Source of the DNA: Fagopyrum homotropicum
Taxonomy: Eukaryota > Streptophyta > Magnoliopsida > Caryophyllales > Polygonaceae
DNA length: 64,000 nucleotides
Direction of reading: 5' to 3'
Assembly (NCBI GenBank): GCA_033239125.1
Contig: BSWB01000004.1
Location: 127,047,235-127,111,234 of the forward strand
Numbering within the stretch: the first letter of the stretch is position 1; each line of letters opens with the position of its first letter. The position numbers and the translations under genes were made by a program. The notes below the pieces were generated by a model. That model was given only the letters and a program-made list of their open reading frames with translations. It ran no database searches and had not been told where the DNA came from. Below are positions 20,303-33,249 of this stretch, piece by piece.

Positions 20303-23300
20303 TATGTATTGTTTTACAATATTAACAATTTAATACCTTTTTAAATCCTACATAAGTATTAAAAATATAATAATTTTTAATTTATATTCCTCCTTAATAT
20401 TGATAAGTATATTATATACAACCAAAAAACCAAGTACAACATACATGAGCCAATCTACAAAAAAAAAAAATTAAAATATGCCCATAACTTCTTACTGTTG
20501 GATAGTAATAAATAAAAAATGATTGCAAAATATTAATTTGTACAAACTATGTGTCTATATGTCACTTAATCTAAAATATTATGATAAAATGTCACTCCAA
20601 AATGTTATCCTATAATACTATAACATCCACATGGTAGAATATAATAAAAAAGCTCAAACATTTTGAAGGCCCGAGCCCATAAGAAAACCTACTATATTAC
20701 TAACACAATAATAAGATTTATTAAAATAAATAAATGATTAAAGGTATTATTTCATTACAACAACACGTTGCAATCTTCAGATCCAAAATCTCACTCATCC
20801 ATTTTGAAGCTCTTTGAAGAACAACTCTTCATATCCCCAAATCTGTACTCTTCGGATCCTAGAAAGGTTGTCACTCCAAAATCTTTCAAGAATAATACGG
20901 AAGCTCAATCGCAATCTAGGTCATTCAAAAACACTATTTTTTGATTGAGAATTTTCCACCCCACACATATATACATTTCGAATTCTTAGAAGTCTTCAAT
21001 CTGCAGAACAACACTCGATTTCGAAGTTGCTTGAATAGGGACTGAGTCGAATATGGAGATAAACAAAGTTGAAAGCTTCATCACAAAACAAAGGTAAATA
21101 ATCTCCAGTTTTGATACCAAATTAATTTAGGTATTTATTTTTTTAATCGATGAGTTCAAGTGGACAAGGGGTCGAGTTCTATTGTTATCGATTAACTTGT
21201 GTAGGTATTATGTTGGTTTATATATATTGTGTAGTAGGGTTCCAATTCAAATCTGAATGATTTCTTTTTACAGAATTAGGTTTTCATCTTCAATGAATGA
21301 TTGATTGTTATAGATTAGCTTATTTAGATATCAAATTGGTTTATAGGGATTGTCCAAAAATAATTAAGTTAAAGTTACATTTCAGCACAAAAAGCAGAAA
21401 AATCAGCAATAGTAGTCCAACTTAAGATAATAATAAAAAATCAGCAATAGCAAAGTTCAGCAAAAATCAATAAAAGTTATAGTTTAGCATAAAAACAATC
21501 AACAATAGTACAATCCAATTCAAGAAAATAAGAAAAGGTTATGTATGCACCATAGAAATAAAATAAAAACCAGTTCAGCAAAAGTTACATTTCAGCACAA
21601 AAAGCAAAAAAATCAACAATAGTAGTCCAACTTAAGATAATAATAAAAAATCAGCAATAGCAAAGTTCAGCAAAAATTAATAAAAGTTATAGTTTAGCAT
21701 AAAAACAATCAACAATAGAGAAAAGGTTATGTATGCACCATAGAAATAAAAAAAACCAGTTCAGCAAAAGTTATAGTTTGGCCAAAAAAAATCAAAAAAT
21801 AGTTCAGCGGATGTTATGTATGCACCATAAAATTTGTGTCACTTCCAGGAGCCAAATGAGCCCGAGATTACATAATATATTAGCAATCTCAGTAACCACA
21901 ACTCAATATTCATCAATGCTTCTGTATTCTTACCATGATGAACTTGCGTCTCAGTGTAAGGTAATCAACCTTATTCACATATCCATAGAACTGTGTGAAG
22001 AAACAAACCTAAGAACACATAACAAATGTCATTATGAACTAACCTTAGTCATTGACAAAGAAGAATATGAATAAGAGTGCTAATTCAAGTCATACAATTC
22101 AAAGAGGAATTATTGTTTATATTAAGTACTTTTAACCTTTCTAAAGCCAAGGTTGTAATGTAGTATAAAACATGGAAGACGGCCAAGTTAAATAAGAAAA
22201 TATGAAGTTCATGAATTGCATCCGTAGATATCAGTGGAGATTTTCCCTGGATGAAAGAAGAGTAACTAATAGATCATACCTTTATGGAGTGGATAATATA
22301 TGCCATGTTTACAAAGTATGTCCATTATTATATATATTGTGTATTGTATCCATATATTCTCCTACAATAGAAGATGAATGTAATTAATAGGTCATACCTT
22401 TATGGAACACTCTTTGTCACAGAAAACCCTTTTTGTTTTGCGGGGATTCCAAACATCCGCAACAGTAGGTGAAATACATATCTTAGAGATGGGTTTTTGG
22501 AGTTTTGTTAGGAGCATAGAGAAGAAACCCATGAACATAAGCTTTGTAGAACAACCAACAACAGAGAAAAAAAGACTTGTTCAAAAAACAAATCTGGAAC
22601 AATTTTATTTGATTCAAACCATCATTTATTTTTATTCATGCCTAAAAACAAATACTGAATGATACCTGAAATTTTCACGAGCTAAGAAACATATGGCATC
22701 ATGTGTTCAGGAGAAAGCAACTCACAAAATTCAATGGGAAGGTTGTGCGCATATTTGAAATCGAAGAAGAAAGCATAATACCAGTTGACGTAGCAGATGA
22801 AGGTCTAGTCACACACTCATTGCTTGATAACTTTTTGTTGCCTTGCTCATTTCATTAGGATGAGATTGAAGTCTTGAGGTCAATTTCTAGATCAAGCAGC
22901 TCGGATGCTTAACATGGTGCAAATTAATCCTTATATAGGATGTAGAACAGATAAAACTTCTTTAGATTTACGCTAAAAAAATTAAGTTAATCGACGTGTA
23001 AGGTTGACTTTATTGGCCAAATTTTGCTAAACACGTCATAAATAGTAATTTTTTTTATCATATAATGTAATCTAAAATTTACTTAGAAACTAACTTCTCA
23101 TTCAAGATTTCATTGTTGATTACAACAAACAAATCAATTCTGTATTTTTTTAAAAAAAAATCTCACATTATCTAGAAATTATATATATTTTTTTAGAAAG
23201 TCTGCATTAAAATTAAATATATCTAAAATTATATATCTAAAAAAAATCTCACATTATCTAGAAATTATATTTCTAAAATTTACTTAGAAACTAACTTCTC

Positions 23301-23444
23301 ATTCAAGATTTCATTAACGATTTTGATAAATATTTTCAATTAAAAGTCTGCATTAAAAAATCAATTTTTTTAAAAAAATTGGGGGTTGGGTGAACCGTGG
23401 CTTGACACGTGGCAATATAGGTGCCTGCTTTAATAGATATAAGA
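20303..23444 (-). mobile_element. Body and 5' end of outer minus-strand Helitron
   Basis: On the minus strand the sequence starts A|TCTTATATCTATTAAAGCAG at 23444, closely similar to the 5' end of the 17291 element and followed like it by a segment with TTGCCACGTGTCA. Pairing it with the 3' hairpin at 17162 implies an element of about 3.3 kb, interrupted by 17291-20302. No convincing gene is visible. The body includes the tandem repeat at 21367-21790. Pairing of the two ends is inferred. Confidence 0.55.
21367..21790 (+). repeat. Tandem repeat, about 212-bp unit
   Basis: AAAGTTACATTTCAGCACAA starts at 21367 and again at 21579, and the following 150 bp (with TAGTCCAACTTAAG and AAGTTATAGTTTAGC) is nearly identical. 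The linking piece with GGTTATGTATGCACC also occurs twice, near 21538 and 21725. Two copies plus a partial third. Confidence 0.8.
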
Positions 23445-23567
23445 TAAGATCATTATAATTTATATTTCTAAAATTAAAATTACCTAAATTTGTTATATTT
23501 TTAATAAGTTATAATTAGGGGGTCAATGGGTGGAGAATCCCGATAACGGCAGAAAATTACCTTTACA

Positions 23568-24410
23568 CAGGGGCAGATCTAGGGGGTAACGGGGGGTACG
23601 GTGCCCCGGCTTGCGACCTCGTTTTGCCTAAAAAAGCCTAAGGAAGGGGAAAAAAGAAGGAAAAATCCCTAAAACACTCATTTGGTAGAGGAAGGAAAGG
23701 GGGTTAATAGACGTACCGGCGAAAATCTATAATTGTTACCCCAATTACGCTATTCGCGTGCGTAGGCTTTTGGGGAGCGTAGTTGGAGTTCCAAAAAAAT
23801 TTTAAAATTTTTTTTAGGGAACTCCAACTACGCTCCCCAAATGAGTAGTTGATATTTTTATTTTTTTAGGAACTCCAACTACGCTTCCCAAAAGCATAGT
23901 TGGGGACCTTATCAACTACGCACGCGAAGTGCGTAGTTATGGTTACCATTAGAGATTTTCACCGGTACATTTAAAAATTATAGAAGGAAAAGAGGTACTT
24001 GGAGTTAAAGGTTCAACTCCCGGAATTAGCAAAAAGTTTCTTTTATTTTTAATTAAAGCAAATTACAATATATTTAGATGGAGAAATTAAATGATGTTTA
24101 TTATTTCATTAATTTATAAATAATAAAATAAAATTAAATATAATATTTAATACAATAATTCATCAACCACTATCTAATATTTTTAATAATAAATTTATAA
24201 AACAAACTAAATATATAAAATATTTTTAAAAATTCATCTAAGTAAAATAAATAAATTAAAATCTCTAATTTATAGTAGAAAATTTAAGTGAAATTTTATT
24301 TATTTATTTAATATATAGATTTTATTGTTTAATTTTAAATTTACTATGCAACATATTTCATAAAGAAAAAATTGTGCCCCTCCAACGAAAATTTTGTGGC
24401 TCCGTCACTA
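23568..24410 (+). mobile_element. Non-autonomous hAT element, 843 bp
   Basis: A perfect 8-bp target duplication CCTTTACA (23560-23567 and 24411-24418) has the hAT-type length. Termini CAGGGGCAGATCTAGG and, reverse complemented, TAGTGACGGAGCCACA fit the CAGNGGCGGANCYAG style of hAT ends. The paralogous segment at about 26110 (AATCACCTTCACATGGATGG) lacks the element and preserves the pre-insertion structure. No transposase is encoded; a smaller fold-back element lies within. Confidence 0.85.
23713..23968. mobile_element. Fold-back MITE nested in hAT
   Basis: GTACCGGCGAAAATCT at 23713 is inverted as AGATTTTCACCGGTAC, ending at 23968. The arms continue inward through GCGTGCGTAG and GGGGAGCGTAGTTGGAGTTCC-like sequence, so the 256-bp segment is almost entirely one imperfect hairpin with ACTACGC/GCGTAGT iterations. 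Confidence 0.7.
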
Positions 24411-24968
24411 CCTTTACATTGTGGATAAAATAAACAGAGATGGAGATGGGGGATCAAACTTCATTCCCGCATGGTGCGGGAATGGGGTAGGGTTAGAGGT
24501 AAATCAAGATTGAATCACTCATATGAATAGATCGAACTCTTCAGCATCAACCCAAAGACCAGATTCAGTTAGATGGTGAGGACTATTGCATTGTCACCAA
24601 CGAAATGTTGCAAAGGGTGTAAATTTTGGTCATTCTTATCTAAATAATTACATTCTAAATTAATTAGCAATACTCGTCCATTTTTTTCTCTATATATATA
24701 TATATATTATTTATCCTCTTAATTAATGTGTCAACATAAACACATTAACAATTTATATGTAATTATAAATATCATCCAAATTTAATTGGTTATAATTTGA
24801 TTAATTATTTAGACATAAAATTAACTGATTATGAAGTACAATATTCTGATCGAAACCAAGAATAATGGATTTTTTTACAAAATTCTCTATGTAGAGAGTA
24901 GTAGCTGGGAGATGAAAGAAATCACAGCCAACAATTTTAGCAGAATCTGAATGCTCTACACACCCAAA

Positions 24969-26083
24969 GAGGTACTTGGATAGATGATTGCTAGCTGAAT
25001 GGTTTGTTTTGAACTTTCTCTTGCTTATTTTGTTCCTTGTATGTCCTCTCCTTGGAATGGATGTAACTCAGACTCATTTTGAGCAAATTAACCTCTTTAC
25101 TATCAATTCAATAATGCTTATGAAAATTGATTTCTGTAAACTGTGTTTAAATGCAGCTTTTAGGTTGTTAGAATCTGTGTTTTGTTTTGAAACTGTGTTT
25201 GACGAGGGCCCTTTGGATCCTTTCTGTAACTCAACAACACCTCTTGAAATTCAGCATTTTATGGAGTCTTAGTTAAACACCTCTTGTTAATCGATTAAAG
25301 CTAGAACAATTTGGAAGTAATGTGTTTCTATATGCTTACACCATTTGCAAGGACGGTGTATCCATAATTTTGATAACAATCACCTGCGGCTACAACCCTT
25401 AAACCTTGGGCTACGACCCAGTTTTCTCGACTCAACACAAAGTTTTTGTTGGATGTTCATCCTCGATTTTTGTGGCCTAACGGCTCCATTTACACCAAAT
25501 TTGATTAACAAAATTAGTAAGTATGTTCGATTGTGATTTGCCTCCATCTTTATTTCCCTCATTCAATAAAGATCTTTTAAAATCATAATCGAATTTATTC
25601 TGATCAATGAAAATGAGAGCACTTCTATTTTTAATGGCATTACATGCCACGAGGGTATAAAACTTTCGATTTATATCATGGAGTAAACCTGCCATACTCT
25701 CTCAATGATCTAAATTCATTTGTATATATTTTACCTTTTTATCATTAAAAGAGATCCTCTGTTTCACGTTGTTTGGTCTAATAGAATGATTTTCGATGTG
25801 ATGAGCTCCTTTTGGAAGGAGTGATTTTGTTTGTGAGAAGAAGTCGAGGAGAGGTGATGGAAATCTGAAGGCTTAAAAGAGAATCTAAATCTGAGGTTTC
25901 CACTGTGCTTCTACTTTCATTGTCTCGATATTCTTCCTCTCATTGCTTGTCTTGCTCTACTTCAGCCCCTCCTCCATCGGCTTTCTCAAGACGGCTATTC
26001 CGTCTGCTGATTAGACGGCGTGTCGTCTAGTACATCGAACCGCTTTCCTTTTTAATAAAAAAAAAAAAAAAGTGTCAATCAGA
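24969..26083. other. Spacer between duplicated segments
   Basis: No gene recognised. Frames of 60-94 codons are present without motifs. Confidence 0.35.
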
Positions 26084-26527
26084 CGAGAATCCCGGTAACG
26101 GCAGAAAATCACCTTCACATGGATGGAGAAAATAACGGAGATGGGACGGGGGATCAAACTTCATTCCCTCACGGGGATGGGGTAAGAGGTACCCACTACC
26201 CACCCCACCGGCTCCATCTTCGTTGGTGATTATCACATGAATTCCCTATGTGTAAATCAAGATTCAACCACTCATATGAATCGATCGAACTCTTCAGCGT
26301 CAACCCAATGGTCAGGTTCAGTTAAATGGGGCATTTGGAGGATGATGAAGACGGATGCTTTGTACTATTGCCATACAATAGCCATTTTTGGATCATTATA
26401 CAAAAATAGTTTCCTATTTACTTGGATCATAACAAAATTCTCTCGGTAGAGTAGTAGAAAGATGGGGAGATGGACAAAATCCCAGCCAACAATTTTAGCA
26501 GAATCTGATTGCTCTACACACCCAAAA
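26084..26527 (+). repeat. Direct duplication copy 2 (empty hAT site)
   Basis: Second copy of the 23532-24968 segment, without the hAT insertion. It ends with CAACAATTTTAGCAGAATCT and GCTCTACACACCCAAA about 150 bp before the 3' end of the JmjC gene. Confidence 0.8.
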
Positions 26528-26681
26528 ACAGCAGTTCACACGAGATTTATACTAACATTCACAATCTAGCAGGTTTTGAGTATGATTGGATGTTTGATGA
26601 TTGTAGTGATTCATCTTCCTTCAACAACTCTTACATCTACCTCCTCAACAAGAAGAAGCATCAATGAAACCCTTCAGTGGG

Positions 26682-29600
26682 TTACTTGGCAAAAGACTCT
26701 ATGAACTTCACCCCTTCTATTGCTGAATGCAAAATCATTTTCTTAACCTGCATGCCACCAACACTCCAAGTCTTATGTAATGTAATAATAGAGTTAAAGT
26801 AAGCAACGTTGAAAAACAAAATAGATAACTCTACCTCTAACTTATCCTCTTTTGTCCTGTGGTTTTGTGGCAGTACCCGGAATTCACCGGACAAACGGAT
26901 GCACTCACCAACATGTTCAGGGGATACAAAGTCAAGTGCAACCTTGATGCAGGACTGTAATTTAACATAAAACATTCAGCAAACAAGCAATTCTTGTTGA
27001 AATGAGACACAACAAATCTTCAGCAGAAATCTTCATGCTTTCATTATATAAATAGGGCTACACCACAGTGACCAACTTAGAGTCTGTTTGGTAACATAAG
27101 ATTATATAGACGAAAGTGAAGATGAAGGAGATGAAATTGTTTAAGAGGATGAGAATGAAAATAACTGAAATGAGTGTTCGTTAAAATGAATATTAATGTG
27201 GGTAAAATTACAAAAAAAAGTACGTGTTAAATTTTTTTTATACATGAAAGACATTAAAAAGGAAAGAGGGGTGAACATGAGATTTTAGCCTCACTATCCT
27301 TATAATACTTATAATCGAAGTTTTATACAATTACAAAAATTTTATAATCTAATTCTCTTGATCTCCATAATCTAAACCTTTAATCTCCTTTATTTCCTTA
27401 ACAAACTAGATTACGAGAATTATTTCTCCCTTTTAATTCTCATAATCTTAATCCCTTAATTTATTTGATTACCAAACGGAGCCTTATCAATCAAAATTGG
27501 AGATTAAGCCATCATATGTTAGATTCCAAGATAATGAGAGCTAAAAATACAGCGATTATGGTTGTTAAACTTGTATTGTCATTGATTTTGTACCTTTAAA
27601 TTCCTGACTTGGTGAGGACACCCAGCTGGGATAAACACAGCATCTCCAAGCTTTTGCACAAATGTCCATGGCTCAATCCCTACATAAGACAAAGACTTCA
27701 AAATTAATATATACAGCAGCAAAGAGCCAGTGCAACTAGTATACTAACCATATTCGACCTTGAGCTTCCCCTTATGCTCTTCAGTTAAGTAAAAAGTTTG
27801 GTCATGTATCGGATGGACAACCTGGTACATTAAAAAAACAAAACTTGTAAAAGCCGAAAACATTATTAATCTAGGCAGAGAATTCCCGGTTTACCTTTTG
27901 CACTGGTGAGCAATGAATGTGCCTAAACTCTCTATAATGCTTGTTAAGGTACTCTTTTAACTTGGGGACATCTTCTCTACGAAAAATGTCCCATAAAGCA
28001 CCTCCTTCTGTTGCCTCTCGCATGCCCAAACTCTTTTCTGACAGATCTGAAGATTTTTTCTCACCACTAATATCAAGCTTTGAAACATTATTAATCTTTA
28101 CTGTATTTCCTATCTTTTGCAAGGTATCCAATCTCTTCCTTTTTCCCTGACGGGACGGATTCTTTATCTTAGTATCATCCTCATCCATATCCCCGACATT
28201 CAACCCACCACCATATAGTTCAACTTGATCGTGAGCAATGTGCTTTTGTCTCAGTTCGTCAATTGTGCTCTGCGATGTTTGAGAAGTGGCTTCTGCAGTG
28301 TGTATCAAGATATTCACCTGAAACATCCAAATTCAAATGTTTGCATTAAAAAAAAAAACTATGAATTGGAAGTTCTAGTACCCAAAAAACAAATAGTATG
28401 CCTTTCACACAATTACATTCAAGATGAGCATAAAATTTCAGGATATGTATAGGGGTGCACAGAGAAAGCAACTATGCAATGATATTGAGCATACCGCATC
28501 AGACATGTCACAATGAAGCTTAGTTACAGAATCCCCACGGCCCAATTCTTGTACAAACCCATATGCAATGTAAGTCTTTGGTCCAATGTCTGGCTTCAAT
28601 GATCCATCAGGCAAGTGGGCAGAAATGTTAAGAACACCTTGTTGAGGATGAGTATACTCCTTGAATGGCAAAGCAGAAATAAATTCTATATGGTGACGTG
28701 GTAATCGTTCTTTGAACTCGGTAGAAGGTGGCCAGTCTTTCAGCTTCAAAATTTCAGGCCAGCTGTATGCGTCAAGTCTACCTTCAACATAACCCGCGAA
28801 GAAATGACGAATCTTGATCTCCACCTTTTTTGAAGAAACACCAGTGAATAATGATACATTAGCAAGAATACTGTGTATTGATTTGTAAAAGACATAAATC
28901 TATCCAGTGGGACTGACGGATATTGGCATATTCTTCTTTCAAACATGAAACTGCTCCAAATATGGAAGCAACAGCAAGCATTAACAGTTCAAATATGAAA
29001 ACACATGCTCCCTGCATCTTAATATCATCATCAGACATTATGAAATGTAAAATTGAAAATGAAGCAATTAAATAACTGTTGATTTTGGGAGAGAACCATT
29101 ATTTTCTCCCACAAAAATTTGGAAAAGTCACACTAATAATTGGACACTTAGAAAAGGATGCGCTTATTAATGAGAGCTAGGCAGACATTCAGAAAACAGA
29201 CCTCACACCAGTCTAGACAATCAATGGCCTTGACATCAAGATCAGAGTTTTTGCCTTTAGTCATCGTGACTTGACGAAAGGCACGCCACATAACCATTGG
29301 TTCCCAACTCAACCCAGATGTAGTTTCAAGCACATTTCTGACAATGACAGGCTCTGCTCTAGCCCAATGCCACTGAAAATGTCTCAACTCTCCTAGCTGA
29401 AGCTTTCTGGCATCCGGACAGTACAGGTTATTTCCATCAGCATCTACACGACACGATGCTTTTAAAATATCCATTCGAACACAGTCAGGAGTTTCTGTAG
29501 GCATACAAGAGCAACTCTGCGAAGAAGCTTCAGGTTCTATGTTTGTGTAACTTGTTATGATTTCTTCTACTTTCTTTACCAACTCTGAAACACTCTCTGT

Positions 29601-31991
29601 GAACATAGACCTCAATTCAAGCAATGAGCCACCACAGTCTGAAAGAGGACAGGAAATGCTACCATCTTCATTTGCTTTCCACTCTGACTTTGATTTTTCA
29701 CTCTCCAAACTTGGTGCTCTATTGACAAGTCTGATGTTCTGAATTTCCCCATGCATGTACCCAAATCCTCTATCTGCGTACTCGATGTCCTCTCCTTCCT
29801 CACTTCCTTGCAACTGTCCATCACGGATCTCTTGACAGCAGGTAAGGCATAAATCATAGGGGTGCATCGGACAGCTTCTATGGAAATCAAAAACAGATGT
29901 TTTACAGTTGTCACTGCCAAAAACATATCACATGTCAGCACAATTAACAAGCCCCTTTCTCTAGAATAGGCAATACCATATCATTTATCAAATAAGCCAT
30001 TGCCAAAGACATTATGAAGATGGTGAAAAGAACAAGGTTAATTCAAAATCACAGTACCAAAAGACCCGCTCGTCAGATGGGCATCCAGCATATGGTGGAC
30101 ATAGATCTGACACAGTCAGCCCTGCCAATGAATAAACAACTGGTGTATCATGATTTATCACAACAGCAGCTTGATAGAAATATGTCACCATGCACCAAAT
30201 ACATGTCAGTAAAATTACTGGAGATAAAGGAAAGCTGTAGGTGTTGGATAAGAAAAAGTCTGCCTTGTTTTATCAGGTTGGGAATAGAAGGATTACAACA
30301 GAAGATGCAAGACAAAGAAAATCAAATGCATTGGCATTATCATATTCCAAAGATGAAAATTACAGGGCCAAGGACATACAAAATGGCAGTATTTCAGGCC
30401 TGGACAGATTGACTTGGAAGAAGGCTTGTATTGGTTTGTTTACAGATGTAGATAATAAGAATAAGACTGTAACATTCTATCATGACCTTCTATAAGATGT
30501 TCTTGCATCAAACTATCATCAAAACTGCCCCAAAAGAATACCTTGAATCTTTGCCTCCACCTCTTTCTCTAGCATTTGCTCCTCGTTGATTTGCTTAAGA
30601 ACTGGAAATATGGTTTGTAGTAAATACACCCAGTGCTGAAATTTCTCTTCATTGGTGCATTCAAATTTTGCTGTTTCTTCTATCTGCAAGGAATTGTCAA
30701 TCATATATTTTATTATTAAAATAGTATAGCCAGGATCAGAAACTTATAAATTGGAGCGTATGTGCAGCTTAACTAAAAACATGAACTAAATTGAGGAAAC
30801 AATGACTAGAGAATAAGGCTTTGTTATAGCCTTTACCTTCATCACTTGCATATCAAACTAACTTCAACACTCAGTATTCTATAGTCTAAAATCAACATTT
30901 TTACTCGATGTGTTTTCTAAGAGCTCTTAAGGTGAATTCTTCCTTGATACAACTCGCTAGAGTTGTAGAATTATCTCTCTCAAACCACAAACTCGTTACA
31001 GTTCCAACATGGCAACATATGGAAATCACACACACAGAAACTACATAAGAGATGGAAAATTGTTTATTCAACAATATGCTTGATTGTGAATTTGTGAAGT
31101 GAACTAATCTTCTACTCTACCACAAGGCAAGTCCATTACAAACTTAAGTTCAATCACTAAATCGCCTACAAGAAAGTACAATGAACATAAACATATAGAA
31201 GTATTCAATATGAAGTGAGACGAATTATGAGAGATGCAAGGTCAACCTTGAGACGCTCCTCCTTAGGCAGTCTGTCCATGTCCAAGCAATACTTGCAATT
31301 GCAGTTACCCGAGCAAACTGGGCAACATTCAGCAATTGCCTCCTCTGATACACCTGGGTACCTATAATTTGGCAAAGGGCCAATCATGTCAAATGTTCAT
31401 GAGCAAAATATGAGGAAATGAACCATGTTTATCTACGCAGACAACACACAAAAGAAAACGAAGAGGCGTACCATTTTGCAATGCAATCTGAGCAATAACG
31501 CCTTTTACTACACTTGGTACAGCGGATGACTCTTTCTTTAGTACTCATCTGGCATTGATGGCACATGTTGCAATCAGGAACAACCCCCTGCGTTTACATG
31601 ATTTCAGAAAACCAACGTTTGTATGGAACAAGAAAAAGATAAACCAAGTAGATTTGATGTTACAGACATTTTTATCTCTCTTCCTCGAAGGATTGTAGGG
31701 GTTTTCACCCGTAGGATCAACTTTGATGTTTTTTTGTTTGTTTATCTCTGAGTCATCTCCAGGAGCGCCTCGTGTGCCTCTGTTTTTGCCCCTTCCTCTG
31801 CCCCTCTTGCCGGGCGTAGCCTTGTTCGACCCAGGAACAGCATTTTCTCCGCCATCGTTTCGACAAAGCCTCGGACGCAATATTCGTGCAGAAGTACGTC
31901 CTCCTTGTTCCGTGTTCAACGATTGGCTCTCCTCCATAACGGACGGTTGTTCTTCGGGTGCGCTGCCATGGGCGTCACCTTGATCGTGCAT
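26682..31991 (-). CDS. JMJ25-like: JMJ25/KDM3-type JmjC histone demethylase
   Basis: Nuclear Fe(II)/2-oxoglutarate-dependent demethylase of the plant KDM3 group (IBM1/JMJ25 clade), predicted to act on H3K9 methylation. Exons by GT-AG junctions: 31991-31668, 31587-31472, 31361-31247, 30683-30542, 30121-30058, 29913-29202, 28824-28495, 28317-27895, 27821-27749, 27679-27594, 26954-26835, 26747-26682. They sum to 2571 bp (856 aa), in frame. Residues 1-108 are disordered and RG-rich; 109-185 form a RING-like Cys cluster (CNMCHQC, CTKCSKRRYCSDC); then ERVFCDNC...HRSCP and CCQEIR. The JmjC core keeps the iron-binding HxD (KLHCDMSDAV) and distal His (AGCPHQVRN). An upstream in-frame ATG at 32018 could add 9 residues. 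A Tourist-like MITE lies in the second-last intron. Family and intactness are well supported; the exact orthologue is not. Confidence 0.93.
27080..27483. mobile_element. Tourist-like MITE in JmjC gene intron
   Basis: A 404-bp element flanked by TTA (27077-27079 and 27484-27486), the PIF/Harbinger target duplication. Ends GAGTCTGTTTGGTAAC and, inverted, GGCTCCGTTTGGTAATC. It lies in the intron between exons 10 and 11 of the demethylase gene. Confidence 0.85.
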
Positions 31992-32018
31992 TGTAGTGAG
32001 TACCGAGCACAGAGACAA

Positions 32019-33068
32019 AAGGGGGGGAAAGTTGGAGAAAGGAGACGAAAAGTGAATGATGGATAGGGCTGTTTGTTTGTCTGGAATAGAGAAGTTCAGT
32101 AGTCCATAGTGATTAATGGAAGTTAATGAACTTTATATGAGTTGAAGATTCCCGCCAAAAAGAAGCAACCCTAGGCTCTAGGCAACTAGGCCACTACTCC
32201 GGCTACCGGTACGGTGATGTGTTTGTTTTGACCGGAAAGTGATGTGCAGAGCTATTTAAGGTAGCCCTCTAGTGGTGTGGTCGTATCAACTTCACTTCAG
32301 GCATCCTCTGTTTTTCATGATGGAAACATTTGAAAAAATATTAGAAAATGAGAAAAGACAAAAGAAACAGAAAGGTGTGCACAGTGCACGATTACTTGGT
32401 GTAGGTGAATGGTGGCTCCAAAAACCCACAAATCTATAAAACATATTAACACTACTACTACATTATAATATATTATTTTTTATGTCTAATATCTTGTAAT
32501 ATAGTAATTTTCATTGGTCAAATTTATTAATTTTATAAAAGATATTAACACTACTACTAAATTTATATATTACTTATACTATTTGTTTTATAAAATAATT
32601 ATATATTTAATATTATTTTTCAAGTATAATAACTCCAATGTATTGATTTTATGTGTTGAATATAATTTATATAATAAATATTAATATCATCTTAAAACTA
32701 ATCATTACTTATATTACTTGTTTTTTGTAATAAAAAATATTTATTTTAAACCTAACTAATATTAGACTCTATGGATAAAGAAAATTAATTATAAATATTC
32801 AAATAAATACAGTTATCAAAATATATTTTCTTACCCGTACTATTTAGTTATATGTAAATTAAAATATTTTAATACAAACAAAAACTAGGTCGTTGATTTT
32901 ACATTTGATCTAATGGTGGGGATTAAGTCATGATAATCATAAACCAAATTGTGACAAGTGTACTCATATGATATCTTTTTGCATTTACAAAACCCTTTCT
33001 CCTAGTTTTCTACTTTCAAACTTAAGAAAATTTTCTAACCCTTTTGACCACTATTTACTAAAAATTTA
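32019..33068. other. JmjC gene 5' flank and AT-rich spacer
   Basis: The first few hundred bases upstream of the demethylase start should hold its promoter and 5' UTR; no clear TATA box was assigned. From about 32430 the sequence is very AT-rich, with an imperfect direct repeat (ATATTAACACTACTACTA at about 32443 and 32544). No gene. Confidence 0.4.
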
Positions 33069-33249
33069 GTGTCCGTTTGGTTGGAGCGGTGGAATGGAAA
33101 CGGAATGGAATTGAATAAGGGTAGAGAAAGGAAATTGAATGAATGACATTACTTTATGTGTTAAAAGACCTCTAACCAAACGCAGTTTTTGATTGATTCG
33201 GAATCATTTCGTTACCAGGAATGATTCCCGGTGCTTCCAAACGGCCCTT
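33069..33249. mobile_element. Tourist-like MITE, about 180 bp
   Basis: TTA flanks both sides (33066-33068, 33250-33252). Ends GTGTCCGTTTGGTTGG and, inverted, AAGGGCCGTTTGGAAGC. Interior GGAATGG/GGAATCATTTC words are typical of PIF-derived MITEs. Confidence 0.65.

Larger units (their letters stand above)
23532..24968 (+). repeat. Direct duplication copy 1 (carries hAT)
   Basis: The segment GAGAATCCCGATAACGGCAG ... GCTCTACACACCCAAA is repeated at 26084-26527. Shared landmarks are GGGGGATCAAACTTCATTCC, CTCATATGAAT, CAACAATTTTAGCAGAATCT and GCTCTACACACCC. Copy 1 is longer mainly because it carries the 843-bp hAT insertion. Confidence 0.8.

Noticed and set aside
30014..30495. Plus-strand frames inside the JmjC gene
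   Set aside because: They lie across an intron and antisense to exon 5; no motifs.
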